NCBI GenBank assembly: GCA_900755865.1
Contig: CAAEHZ010000360.1
Location: 1-17,879, forward strand
Source: Lachnospiraceae bacterium
Lineage (GTDB): Bacteria; Bacillota; Clostridia; Lachnospirales; Lachnospiraceae
Direction of reading: 5' to 3'
DNA: 17,879 nucleotides
This document shows, piece after piece, positions 6,962 through 15,654 of the stretch. Numbering within the stretch: position 1 is the stretch's first letter; each line of letters begins with the position of its first letter. Made by a program: the position numbers and the translations under genes. Below the pieces are notes generated by a model, which had not been told where the DNA came from, did no database searches, and saw nothing but the letters and a program-made list of their open reading frames with translations.

Positions 6962-8539
6962 CTAATAATTATCCGGCAAATCATTTTCCAGCAAAATATA
7001 TTTGTGTCCCTGCCCCTTGATTGCATACGCATAAGACAGCGCTTCCTCCAGCTTATCATATGCCAGACACTTCTCTGCCGGGAAGCCCTTTTCCAGCGCC
7101 CCCTTCAAAATCGGCTCTGTGTGCTTCTTTCCTACCAGCAGAATATAATCGCAGCAGTCTGCCGCATAAGTACCAAAAAGATAATTGTATTCTTCCTCTT
7201 TTTCACCCAGTTCCACCATACCGGGAGTAATCAGAATCCGGATACCCTCAAACATGGCAAGAGTTTCCACCGCTGCCCTGGAGCCCACCGGATTGGAATT
7301 ATAGGCATCGTCAATAATTGTCACCAGCCCATGCTCCCGCATCTGCATCCTGTGCTCCACAGGTGCAATCCGGCGCACCGGCACCTTTAACTGCTTAAAG
7401 GGGATTCCAAGACGGTTTGCCACCGCTATCGCTCCCGCCACGTTAATCACGTTATGAGCGCCAATCAGCCGCATCTGAAACCGTTCTTCCTCTCCCTCGG
7501 GAGAAACCATGGTAAATTCTGTTCCAAGCTGGGAAACCGCTACATCCTTGGCATAATATCCCTTTCCGGCTTCCTCACCCGCTTCCGTGCAGTAAAAAAT
7601 CCTGTCCAGCCTTCCGTATTCTGCCGCCTTTTCCCGGATATAGGAATTATCTCCGTTCAGGAAAAGCATACCGCTCTCCGGCAGGGCATCCGCCAGCTCG
7701 AACTTGGTTTTCTGGATATTTTCCATACAGAAAAAGGTTTCCAGATGCTGGGGACCGATAGACGTAATAATCCCACATTCCGGATGTACAATATCGCAAA
7801 GCTCCTTAATATCTCCCACATGCCTTGCACCCATCTCGCAGATAAAAATTTCATGGGAGGGCTTTAAAAAGCCCCGGATTGTCTTTACCACCCCCATCGG
7901 TGTATTAAAGCTTTCCGGTGTCACAAGTACAGAAAAACGCTCCTGCAACAGGGTCTGCAGATAGAACTTCATGCTGGTTTTTCCGTAACTTCCGGTCACA
8001 CCAATCACCTTTAAGCCGGGTACTTCCTTCAGCTTCCGTTTTGCATCACTGATATAATGCCGATTGATGCCTGCCTCCATGGGATGATTGATACTGTTGC
8101 AAAGCAAAGGCAGAAGAAGCTGTGCCGCCGCCAGAAGCATCCCCGCTCCTGCAAGCCTCTTCCATCCAAGTCCTGCTCCGATTCCCGCAAAAACCAAAAG
8201 GGAAAGCACCACATCCGTTGCCACCAGCCGCTTTACCCTTGCCGTATAGACCAGCTTCTTCTTCGTGTGCATCCTGGCGAACGCCCGATACACAATTATC
8301 ATCAAAATCAGAATCAGACATTCTGCGATTTCCAGCCCCATACAGGGAAAAATACATTCCAAAATTCCAAAACAAAAGGCAAAGGGCAAAAGCCACTGCT
8401 GCCGCAGATTCTTTTTCAGCCAGTGAAGCTGTTCCGTTCTTTTATATCCGTTTAATTGAAACATATGCAGATTATAACGCATCGTCAGGTAAAATGCCCA
8501 GCCGGAAAGGGCTACTGCCAAAAGTCTTATCCAGTTCAT
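6962..8539 (-). CDS. Membrane-anchored MurF-like Mur ligase
   Basis: This 525-residue protein carries the Mur ligase central and C-terminal domains behind about 175 residues with four or so membrane helices. Ligase motifs are the P-loop GVTGSYGKTS (180-189), EMGA (235-238), SIGPQHLETF, the KTKFEL lysine (K279) that is carbamylated in the family, GAHNVINVAGA, EHRM (395-398) and DDAYNSNP (410-417), the last typical of MurF. MurF adds D-Ala-D-Ala to UDP-MurNAc-tripeptide in the cytoplasm. The usual soluble N-terminal UDP-sugar domain is missing and replaced by helices, so it may work at the membrane or on another acceptor. The ATG has a GGAG site. Position upstream of ddl supports a D-Ala-D-Ala role. 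Confidence 0.85.
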   Translation of the reverse strand: MNWIRLLAVALSGWAFYLTMRYNLHMFQLNGYKRTEQLHWLKKNLRQQWLLPFAFCFGILECIFPCMGLEIAECLILILMIIVYRAFARMHTKKKLVYTARVKRLVATDVVLSLLVFAGIGAGLGWKRLAGAGMLLAAAQLLLPLLCNSINHPMEAGINRHYISDAKRKLKEVPGLKVIGVTGSYGKTSMKFYLQTLLQERFSVLVTPESFNTPMGVVKTIRGFLKPSHEIFICEMGARHVGDIKELCDIVHPECGIITSIGPQHLETFFCMENIQKTKFELADALPESGMLFLNGDNSYIREKAAEYGRLDRIFYCTEAGEEAGKGYYAKDVAVSQLGTEFTMVSPEGEEERFQMRLIGAHNVINVAGAIAVANRLGIPFKQLKVPVRRIAPVEHRMQMREHGLVTIIDDAYNSNPVGSRAAVETLAMFEGIRILITPGMVELGEKEEEYNYLFGTYAADCCDYILLVGKKHTEPILKGALEKGFPAEKCLAYDKLEEALSYAYAIKGQGHKYILLENDLPDNY

Positions 8540-8581
8540 CTTTTACTCCAATCTGCGCACTGCCATGGCGCATTCTTTCTT

Positions 8582-9361
8582 TTAGCCATTTACCGGCTGA
8601 AAATAAGCCCGCATAATATTTCGGAAGGTACCGGGCTGGTCCAGAAAGGAAAAATGTCCCGTTCCCTTTAAAACTGCCAGACCGGAACTGGGAATCTTCT
8701 CTTCCATCAGCTTTCCATCCCCAAGAGGAGTCGCCGTATCCAAATCCCCCCAGATAAGCAGGGTATCCTGCTTTATCCTTTCCAGAAGCGGCGTCAAATC
8801 CTCATTTACCGCCATCACAAGACACTTCCGCATCATCGGTGTTGCATTCCGGTAATCCGCAGAGCCCTGTCTGCTCTTCCAGTCATCAATCACCTCCGGG
8901 AACAGGGCATAAACCACCTTTAAATTCAAAAGCTTTTTCAGGGCATGATACTTTTTCACCTTTACCCTGCTCAAAAAAGAACGCTTCGGCAAAATTCCCG
9001 CACTGTCTATCAATACAATATTCGTAATCTCAAAGGGAAGTTCCTCTCTTGCTGCCAGTTTGATAATAACACGACCTCCGAAGGAATGTCCGATAAGAGA
9101 AGCCTTTTTAATTTCAAGCGCCTGCATGAATTTACAGAAGAAATCCGCAAAGGCATCCACATTCCAGCCCTCCCTCGGCTCGTCACTTCCGCCGAAGCCC
9201 GGAAAATCAAACTGTACCACCCGATAGCCGTCATTTATCGCCTCTGCCACGGAATCATAAACTCCCAGATCCGTTCCCCAGCCCTGCAGAATGACTGCCG
9301 TTTTTTCGCCGCTTCCTGATATTTTATAACATATATTGTAGCCGTCAATTTCGATGTTCAC
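8582..9361 (-). CDS. Alpha/beta-fold hydrolase
   Basis: This is a complete alpha/beta hydrolase of 259 residues from the chosen start. Landmarks (numbered from the longer GTG at 9373) are an oxyanion-region QGWG near 30-33, a DFPGFGGSD strand-turn, nucleophile elbow GHSFGG with Ser97, acid Asp212 in WGDLD, and His240 in GTGHFSF, so the triad is intact. I prefer the GTG at 9361 because GTGAGG lies six bases before it; the frame also opens at a GTG at 9373. It is the first gene after a strong promoter and 42 bases upstream of the MurF-like ligase. Its substrate is unknown; association with murF and ddl suggests envelope chemistry, by context only. Confidence 0.88.
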   Translation of the reverse strand: MNIEIDGYNICYKISGSGEKTAVILQGWGTDLGVYDSVAEAINDGYRVVQFDFPGFGGSDEPREGWNVDAFADFFCKFMQALEIKKASLIGHSFGGRVIIKLAAREELPFEITNIVLIDSAGILPKRSFLSRVKVKKYHALKKLLNLKVVYALFPEVIDDWKSRQGSADYRNATPMMRKCLVMAVNEDLTPLLERIKQDTLLIWGDLDTATPLGDGKLMEEKIPSSGLAVLKGTGHFSFLDQPGTFRNIMRAYFQPVNG

Positions 9362-9401
9362 GCCAATCCTCACTTTTACCTTGTGTTACTTTTTCCAATA
9401 T

Positions 9402-9430
9402 ATTATAAGCGCAAATTTGTTCAATATCAA
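9402..9430 (-). promoter_or_regulatory. Promoter for the hydrolase-murF-ddl-MATE unit
   Basis: On the minus strand TTGATA (9425-9430) and a perfect TATAAT (9402-9407) are separated by 17 bases, placing the start about 35 bases before the hydrolase GTG. This is the divergent region with the plus-strand HAD gene; I see no equally good plus-strand promoter in it. Confidence 0.75.
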
Positions 9431-9576
9431 CGAATATATCAGCTATTTTTAAAAGAGAGTTTTATGGGACTCAAAAAATGTTACACTGCAGGGGTCAAAA
9501 AAGAAAAGGAAAAGAAAAAGTGTGTGCGCCTGCGGTACAAAGTCTGCAGGTGAACAGAAAGGACTGGAGGATTCGC

Positions 9577-9945
9577 ATGGAGATACTGCAGAAAAATTAC
9601 CAGATTATCGCCGTAGACTTTGACGGAACCCTGTGTTTCAGCAACTGGCCGGACCTTGGAGAGCCAAACCTCCCGCTGATTACTTTTCTGAAGCGGTGGC
9701 GGGAAGCGGGAAACAAACTGATTCTCTGGACCTGCCGGGCAGATAAGGCGCTCTCGGATGCAGTCCGCTGGTGCGGGGAACAGGGGCTTTCCTTCGATGC
9801 CGTAAACGACAATCTCCCGGAGGTCGTTGCCCACTACGGCACCAACAGCCGGAAGATTACCTGTGACTACTATATTGATGACAGAATGTTGCTGCCCCTT
9901 TTTAAGCTGCCTTCTTCAGAACAGGCATCCGGAAAATTTTTATGA
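9577..9945 (+). CDS. Small HAD-superfamily phosphatase, BT0820-like
   Basis: This 122-residue protein is the only clear plus-strand gene. It has the HAD catalytic DFDGT motif (D14 nucleophile, D16 acid), motif II threonine in ILWTCR (T52), a lysine near K93, and YIDDR (D101, D102) for Mg binding. The short, cap-poor layout with WCGEQGLSFDAVNDN is that of the BT0820-like HAD group, whose substrates are mostly unknown. The start at 9577 is set by GGAGG six bases upstream; the open frame extends back to 9478 but that part is low-complexity and lysine-rich. It is convergent with the kinase operon, and its last 44 bases overlap a possible antisense small ORF. Confidence 0.85.
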   Translation: MEILQKNYQIIAVDFDGTLCFSNWPDLGEPNLPLITFLKRWREAGNKLILWTCRADKALSDAVRWCGEQGLSFDAVNDNLPEVVAHYGTNSRKITCDYYIDDRMLLPLFKLPSSEQASGKFL

Positions 9946-10027
9946 CAAGGGGAACTACCATAATCAGCCATACCAGCGGTTCCGCCAGCCCCCTCTGTGC
10001 TTCATTCTGCTTAACGCTGAATTTCAT
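9902..10027 (-). CDS. Possible 41-residue single-helix membrane peptide
   Basis: From an ATG at 10027 an open frame encodes a peptide starting MKFSVKQNEAQRGLAEP, followed by a hydrophobic helix LVWLIMVVPLVIKIF and a basic tail RMPVLKKAA. It overlaps the end of the DUF3006-like gene by 17 bases in another frame, and its 3' end overlaps the convergent HAD gene by 44 bases on the opposite strand. The ribosome site is weak (GAG only), but translation could be coupled to the upstream gene. The clean topology (polar head, one helix, positive tail) is why it is listed; chance is still possible. Confidence 0.4.
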   Translation of the reverse strand: MKFSVKQNEAQRGLAEPLVWLIMVVPLVIKIFRMPVLKKAA

Positions 10028-10184
10028 ATTGCATCATCTCGTATTTCAGGCGGCTGCCCTCTGTGATTTCCGGAGGGAGCAGCGCTCTTGCCACCAGCTT
10101 TAAATCCTCCGATTCCATATCCGTTCTTCTCAGATTTGCATAATCGCCATCAATGTTGACTACTTCATAAAACCAGGTTTCCAT
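10011..10184 (-). CDS. 57-residue DUF3006-like small protein
   Basis: An ATG at 10184 with an AAGGGA-type ribosome site opens a 57-codon gene starting METWFYEVVNIDGDYANLRR and containing ALLPPEITEGSRLKYEM. The pattern of an aromatic strand, a GDYA turn, a LLPP motif and an EGxxLKYE strand resembles the small beta-barrel DUF3006 family, though this copy is short and the match is by eye. It starts 26 bases after the kinase TAG, so it is probably the next gene of that operon. DUF3006 proteins have no established function; many are encoded beside secreted or envelope proteins. No signal peptide is visible, so it is likely cytoplasmic. Confidence 0.65.
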   Translation of the reverse strand: METWFYEVVNIDGDYANLRRTDMESEDLKLVARALLPPEITEGSRLKYEMMQYEIQR

Positions 10185-10209
10185 CTTCTATCCCTTCTTT
10201 CCTGAAATC

Positions 10210-13200
10210 CTATGCTCCAAAAACCTTTAAAAACAGCTCCCGCAGCTTTTCCAGCCGTATCGGCTTCGATAAATGTCCGTTCATTCCGCTGTCCAGGGAA
10301 CGCTTGATATCCTCGTCAAAGGCATTTGCGCTCATGGCATAAATCGGAATCGTCTTACTGTCTGCCCTGTCCAGATTTCTGATATTCCTTGCTGCATCCA
10401 GACCGTTCATCACCGGCATCATTACGTCCATGAGTATCATATCAAAATGTCCCGGCGCACTGCCCGCAAATTGCTGAATTGCCTCCTCACCGTTAAATGC
10501 TTTCTCCACAGAAATGCCACATTCCCCCAGAAGGGTGCAGGCAATTTCCATATTCAGCTCATTATCCTCCACCAGAAGTATCCGGCGCCCGGAATAATCA
10601 GCCTTCTCCGTATTTTCCTGTTCTGTTTCCACAGACTGCTTCGCCCGCTTCAGCCGCACCGTAAAGCTGAAGGTGCTTCCTTTATCCGGTTCGCTCTCAA
10701 GCAGGATTCTGGAATTCATCATATGAACAATCCGGGTGGAAATAGAAAGTCCCAGACCGGTTCCCTGCTTTCTTGCAGCCTCGGAATTATCCGCCTGCTC
10801 AAACTGCTGGAAAATCAACTGCTGCTTATCCTCCGGGACACCGATTCCGTCATCCTGCACAGCAAAATAAATATCGGAAAAATCCCCATCCTGCTCTGTT
10901 TCCCGGATTGTAAGGCAGATATGCCCACCTGCATCGGAATATTTTACCGCATTACTCAGGAAATTGACAAGCACCTGCTTCAGCCGCAGCTCATCCCCCC
11001 AGTACCAGGGGTGCGCCACCTGAAATTCCACGGTAAATTCCATGCTCTTCCGGGCAATTCTTTCCTCCATCAGCGTCCGGATTTCCTCTACCATATTCTG
11101 CAGGCTGAATCTCTCTGTCACCAGCTTCATTTTACCGCTCTCGATTTTTGACATATCCAGAATATCATTCAAAAGCCTCATCAGATAATTGGAGGAGCTT
11201 TCAATCTTTTTCAGGCAGTCTATCCGCCGTTCCTCACTCTGTCCTTCCTTTAATGCAATCTGGGTCATACCGATAATTCCGTTCATGGGAGTTCTGATTT
11301 CATGGGACATTCTCGCCAGAAAATCTGATTTTGCCTGAGCAGACAAATCATGCCGCTGCATATTTAACTTGTTCTGGATAATGGAACCAATCTCCGTCAG
11401 CTCCTTCCACTTATCCTTCTTCTCCAGTTCTCCCCGGTCTGCCCCTACAAAAATAATACTGCCGGAATACTGTCCTTTATCGCACATATGGTATACCGCC
11501 ACCGGAACATCCTCCGGCAGGCTGCCGAGAATTTTCTCTTCCGGGTCATTCTTACGAAACTGATGAAAATGCTGCATCTTTCCCAGTTCCAGAAAACGCT
11601 GATACTCCGGCTCTGTACAGTAAACATTTCTCTCTGTCTGTCCGGAAGCTGCTTCCTGCTTCCAGTGGTAAAAGGGATTGCTTACCAGATACTCTCTGCC
11701 AAACTGGGTAATCCTAAGGTCACTGATACCATATTCCCTGCTGAATTTCAGGGAAAGGATATCCAGCACAACAGACAGCTCTCCTCTTCTGTCCAGCAGA
11801 TTTATGGCAAGAGATGGCATGTTCAGATTCCTCAGTCTGCCGAAATCCTTTACCTCCTCCAGAAAAACATCCGTTACCGCACTCTTTTCCTTTCCGCTAA
11901 GCACCTCATAGCTTAAAACCGTTACCTGCCGCTTGTCTGCAAAAAACAGCGCCTTTTTTACCTGCTCCAGAGCAGTGGACACAGAAGTATGCTTCCACAC
12001 ATTACAGATGCCGCAGTACAGCGTCAGAGTAATATACTTTTCATCAGAAAGCTGGGAAAATTTCTTCTGCACCTTTTCCAGTATCTCCCCGGTCCTTTTG
12101 CTGTCGGCATCCGGCAGCCATAAAAGCAGCTTCTCCAGCCCCGCACGGATATAAAAAGCATCCAGCAGCTTCTCCCCGTCACAGGTTTCTGTCAGCATGG
12201 CAGCCAGCTTTTCCAGAAGAATATCTCCAAACAAAAGCCCGTACTGCTCCCTGATATGGATAAATCTTTCGACCTGGATAAGCGCCAGCGTTCCGTTTTT
12301 TCCCTGCTCCCAGGCAGCCTGAAGCTCCTCCAGACCATATTCCAGACGATAAAAGGAAGTAACAGAATCATATGTCTTCTGTCCCTTCTGGTTTTCCTCC
12401 AGCAGCTTTCTCTGGTTAACATCCTGTACACAGCCTACCACACGGCTGATTTTTCCCCTTTCGTCCCGGGTAATGCTGGCTGTCATATTCACCCAGATAT
12501 AACCATCCCGTTCCCTGTCTGCCATCCGGAAATCCATATTGACATCTCTTTCCGCATCCTTTACTGCAGCCTTCACTCTCTCCCTGTCCATGGGATAAAG
12601 GCTTGTGTTTTGCAGAAATTCGGGATGCTCCCTGCAGTCCCATACACCGTCCACATATCTGCTGTTGATAATCTCCAGCCGCTCATCCTCTTTTGTATAG
12701 GTAAAGAACATATCCCGAGAACTTTCTACAGCAATCCGGTACCTTTCCTTCTCCTCCAGAAGCTGCTCCTGGCTTAATTCCTGGGCATCTGTCAGATTTT
12801 CCACCACATCATGAAGCTCATCCACCTCCTGAATATTGGAGGCTTTGAACTGATGAAGCTGTGCCACACCACCCCGGACGCTGTCTACCAGCCTGTAAAC
12901 CGGCTTTGTCACCTTTTTCACCAGAATATAAACCACAATGCAGGAGAACACACCGCCGATTACCGCCACACAAATCAACCGTCTGGAAATATTTCTGCCC
13001 ATACCGTAAATGGCATCCTCTGTTATCAGTCCGCACAAAGCCCAGTCTGTATCCTCATAGGGTACCTGATTACTGTACAGCATTATGGGCTTTACCACCG
13101 CATAAATTTCCTGCTCTCCGATATAAGCATCCGCCACCTTATACAGGGATGCCTTTGGTTCCTCCGAAAGAGTAAAACTGTTATTTCCGCCCCGGATAAC

Positions 13201-14103
13201 CGCATCATACAATGCGCCCTTACCCAGAATACATTCATACTGGTTTTCTCCCCGGTCAGTAGCAAGAATATATCCAGCATTCAGATTACTGTCCAAATCC
13301 TTTAACTTGAAATACTGATTCAGATAGGCTGTGGAAATTTCCACACCCATTACTCCATATACCAGTCCCTCATAAATAAGGGGCACAGAATAGGTTATCA
13401 TTTTGTGGTTGTCCTGATAGTTATTTTCCAGAATGAAGGGCTTCGACCAGTAGCCCAGATTGACAACCTCCGTTCCCGGATGCAGGAACGCTGCCTCATA
13501 GGGCCGATAAAAGAAATTGTCCGCCGCCCTGTTTCCGGAACCGGACAGGTTAAACTCTGTGGACCAGGCGCTGTCCAGCGTAATATCCATGCTGTAGGCA
13601 AGTTGCTTGCTGCCCTTTTCCATCAGCAAATCCGCATTGGATTCCACCTTGTTCTGAGGGTCGGAATCCCGTACAAAAAAGCCCTTATAGGTGTTTGCTT
13701 CCTCAACGCTTCCAGCATTTGCGAGAACCACAAAAATACCGGAAGCCGTATTATACTGCAATACCGCTACCAGTTCCGGAAAAATCCGTTCCAGATATTT
13801 CTGCTGCATTTCCCCTGCCCCAATCAAATCCTTAGCCTGAATCTGATTCTCCTCCAGCACTTCCTGCAGCAGTGCATTTAAGGTGGCACAATCCTTATAG
13901 GCTGCCTCACACTTACCTACCATATCATTTTCCAGTGATAACTGCCTGTTCTCCACCGCATTGCTGGTGACACGGATTACATTGTCCTCCAGACTGTCCG
14001 TTACATTGCTGAACGTAATCAGCGCAAAGGGAATCACATTCTGTATCAGCACAATTATCAAAATCGGTATCATCAATATCTTCAATAATGTTTTCTTACG
14101 CAT
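10210..14103 (-). CDS. Membrane hybrid histidine kinase: Cache-HAMP-PAS-degenerate GGDEF-HisKA-HATPase-REC
   Basis: This 1297-residue protein is a sensor kinase with a long extracellular part. In order: helix 1 (about 6-30), a Cache-like sensor (35-370, with GVMGVEIS typical of such domains), helix 2 (374-395), a HAMP-like linker, PAS (451-566), a GGDEF-like fold (580-735) whose signature is AGLEK (654-658) and so should not make c-di-GMP, an uncharacterised GAF-like stretch (745-915), HisKA with H934 in SHEIRTPMNG, HATPase with N-box N1051, DDGIGVP (1084-1090) and GTGLGLS (1114-1120), and a receiver with D1226 in LMDVMMP and K1280. Kinase and receiver residues are intact. No DNA-binding output is attached and no partner regulator is in the window. 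It lies 42 bases after a broken binding protein that is the likely ligand carrier. Confidence 0.92.
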   Translation of the reverse strand: MRKKTLLKILMIPILIIVLIQNVIPFALITFSNVTDSLEDNVIRVTSNAVENRQLSLENDMVGKCEAAYKDCATLNALLQEVLEENQIQAKDLIGAGEMQQKYLERIFPELVAVLQYNTASGIFVVLANAGSVEEANTYKGFFVRDSDPQNKVESNADLLMEKGSKQLAYSMDITLDSAWSTEFNLSGSGNRAADNFFYRPYEAAFLHPGTEVVNLGYWSKPFILENNYQDNHKMITYSVPLIYEGLVYGVMGVEISTAYLNQYFKLKDLDSNLNAGYILATDRGENQYECILGKGALYDAVIRGGNNSFTLSEEPKASLYKVADAYIGEQEIYAVVKPIMLYSNQVPYEDTDWALCGLITEDAIYGMGRNISRRLICVAVIGGVFSCIVVYILVKKVTKPVYRLVDSVRGGVAQLHQFKASNIQEVDELHDVVENLTDAQELSQEQLLEEKERYRIAVESSRDMFFTYTKEDERLEIINSRYVDGVWDCREHPEFLQNTSLYPMDRERVKAAVKDAERDVNMDFRMADRERDGYIWVNMTASITRDERGKISRVVGCVQDVNQRKLLEENQKGQKTYDSVTSFYRLEYGLEELQAAWEQGKNGTLALIQVERFIHIREQYGLLFGDILLEKLAAMLTETCDGEKLLDAFYIRAGLEKLLLWLPDADSKRTGEILEKVQKKFSQLSDEKYITLTLYCGICNVWKHTSVSTALEQVKKALFFADKRQVTVLSYEVLSGKEKSAVTDVFLEEVKDFGRLRNLNMPSLAINLLDRRGELSVVLDILSLKFSREYGISDLRITQFGREYLVSNPFYHWKQEAASGQTERNVYCTEPEYQRFLELGKMQHFHQFRKNDPEEKILGSLPEDVPVAVYHMCDKGQYSGSIIFVGADRGELEKKDKWKELTEIGSIIQNKLNMQRHDLSAQAKSDFLARMSHEIRTPMNGIIGMTQIALKEGQSEERRIDCLKKIESSSNYLMRLLNDILDMSKIESGKMKLVTERFSLQNMVEEIRTLMEERIARKSMEFTVEFQVAHPWYWGDELRLKQVLVNFLSNAVKYSDAGGHICLTIRETEQDGDFSDIYFAVQDDGIGVPEDKQQLIFQQFEQADNSEAARKQGTGLGLSISTRIVHMMNSRILLESEPDKGSTFSFTVRLKRAKQSVETEQENTEKADYSGRRILLVEDNELNMEIACTLLGECGISVEKAFNGEEAIQQFAGSAPGHFDMILMDVMMPVMNGLDAARNIRNLDRADSKTIPIYAMSANAFDEDIKRSLDSGMNGHLSKPIRLEKLRELFLKVFGA

Positions 14104-14145
14104 GCTGCTTCTCGCCTTCTTTTGTCTGCAAACACCTTCTAATCC

Positions 14146-15606
14146 TTACTGTTCTGCCGCAAGCCGGAGTGCTTCGCAAAAATCGGCATACCAGTTTTCA
14201 AAGTTTTCTTCGGAAAGATACTTCTTCAGTTCCTCTTCTCTGGAAGCCCCTGCTGCCACTGCCGCCTCAAAAGCCTCCCTGTCCGCTGCCGCTTTATCGG
14301 ACAGATTATAATCCAGAACTTTTCTTGCCGCAAATCCGTTTTCAAAGTTCTTTGTTGTATAATAGCTGGTATTCTCAAAATCCGACAATACCTCTTTTAA
14401 ACAGTCATAGGTCTTGTCATTGATGGTCAGATTCTGTTCCGCTATCAGTTCATCCAGTGCGGAAATGCTGTTTGCATCTTTCTTTACCGGCATATAACCG
14501 GAATTGCATACAAAGCGGAGGTTCTGCTCCTTCTGGGTAAACCACTTCAAAAAGACACAGGCTGCATACTCATGTTCTGCATCTGATTTTGTAACTGCCA
14601 TTCCGGCTCCCTGCTACACCTTGCAATTCTCTCCGCCCTCCATAACCGGCGCGTTCATGACAATGTACTCAATAGGATAAGAGCTGTTTTCGCTCTCCAC
14701 TACATCCGGGAAATAAAGAGAGGAAGAAGTAGAGCCTGTATATGCCAGAATATCCCCTGTCTTTACATCATCCGACCGGAACTTTCCATAAGCCGCAAAA
14801 TACCCCTTCACATAGGGCACATAGTAATTATCCCATAATCTTCTGATAAGCTCCTTATCCGTATGGAACTCTACCTTACCGTCCTTTGCCTCAAAAATCT
14901 CCTGCCCCATCTGTTTCATGCCAATGACAAAATAATTGGACATGGAATCTCTTCCGTAAAATGCCTTTCCGTCATCCGGCACATCCGGGGTCAGGCTGTC
15001 TGTCCAGTTATAATATTCCTCCGCTACCTTTACCACACCCTCTGTTGTAGTAAGCTCCTCCAGACTTGCCCCGGTAGCCTTTGCAAAAGGCTCCCAGAGC
15101 GTCTTGTTTATCATCATGATTTCCGTGGATTTCGCCACCGGCATCAGATACAGGGCGTCATCCTCATTAAAATAGCCCTCCTGAATATAGGAATCCACAT
15201 ATTCCGACAGTTCTTCCTCAGAAAAATAAAGAGATAAATCTGCAATCTGCCCGCTCTGCTGTACAGAATATGCCGTATCCGCGTAAGAGGAAAAAATATC
15301 CGGCAGACTGCCCGCTCCGATTTCTCCCTTCATGGCACTGGTAACAGCCTTTTCCAAATCAGACACAGAACCCTGGCTGTAGCCCTCCACATAAATTCCT
15401 CTTTCCTTCCCAACGGTTGCGTTAAACTCTTCCACCAGAGCATTGAAGGTTGCCTGCTGCGCCCCGTTATAATAATGCCAGATAGTAAGGGAAACCGGCT
15501 TGTCCGGGTTTAACCTTATCTCCGTTCCCTGATTTTCCCTTGCACCGCAGCCTGTCAGCACCACCGCTGCCAGGGTAATTCCAAGTACTCTTTCCAAATG
15601 TTTCAT
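14146..15606 (-). pseudogene. Extracellular solute-binding lipoprotein interrupted by one amber codon
   Basis: The reading frame is 486 codons and collinear with a complete ABC-type family 1 solute-binding protein, but codon 331 is TAG (14614-14616). Upstream is a signal peptide with lipobox VLTGC (Cys20) and a sugar-binding-like lobe (VSLTIWHYYNG near residue 38). Downstream the frame continues without shift through QGAGMAVTKSD, EYAACVFLKWFT and a normal C-terminus. Related proteins usually read QQGAG here, so a single CAG-to-TAG change is the simplest explanation. Amber is a normal stop in this genome (metN, metI, MATE, kinase, feoB), so suppression is unlikely. No permease or ATPase genes accompany it; the hybrid kinase follows by 42 bases, suggesting a co-sensor rather than a transporter part. 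Recent decay, strain variation or sequencing error are all possible. Confidence 0.85.
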
Positions 15607-15654
15607 CCTTTGCCGCCTCTTCTTTCTTTTTACAGAATTATGTCAATAATACCC

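Noticed and set aside
9478..9576. Upstream extension of the HAD protein
   Set aside because: Low-complexity lysine-rich sequence with no homology; a GGAGG site fixes the start at 9577.
9970..10000. Terminator between HAD and the kinase operon
   Set aside because: Only a four-pair GCGG/CCGC hairpin with a two-base loop and no T-run on either strand.
14146..14601. Separate 151-residue gene downstream of the binding protein
   Set aside because: It is the in-frame continuation of the same protein after the amber codon and has no signal peptide or ribosome site of its own.
14614..14616. Amber recoding (pyrrolysine or suppression)
   Set aside because: metN, metI, MATE, the kinase and feoB all end in TAG, and no pyl genes are in the window.
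15607..15654. Promoter (TTGACA) between feoB and the binding-protein pseudogene
   Set aside because: A TTGACA is present but there is no acceptable -10 at 16-18 bases.
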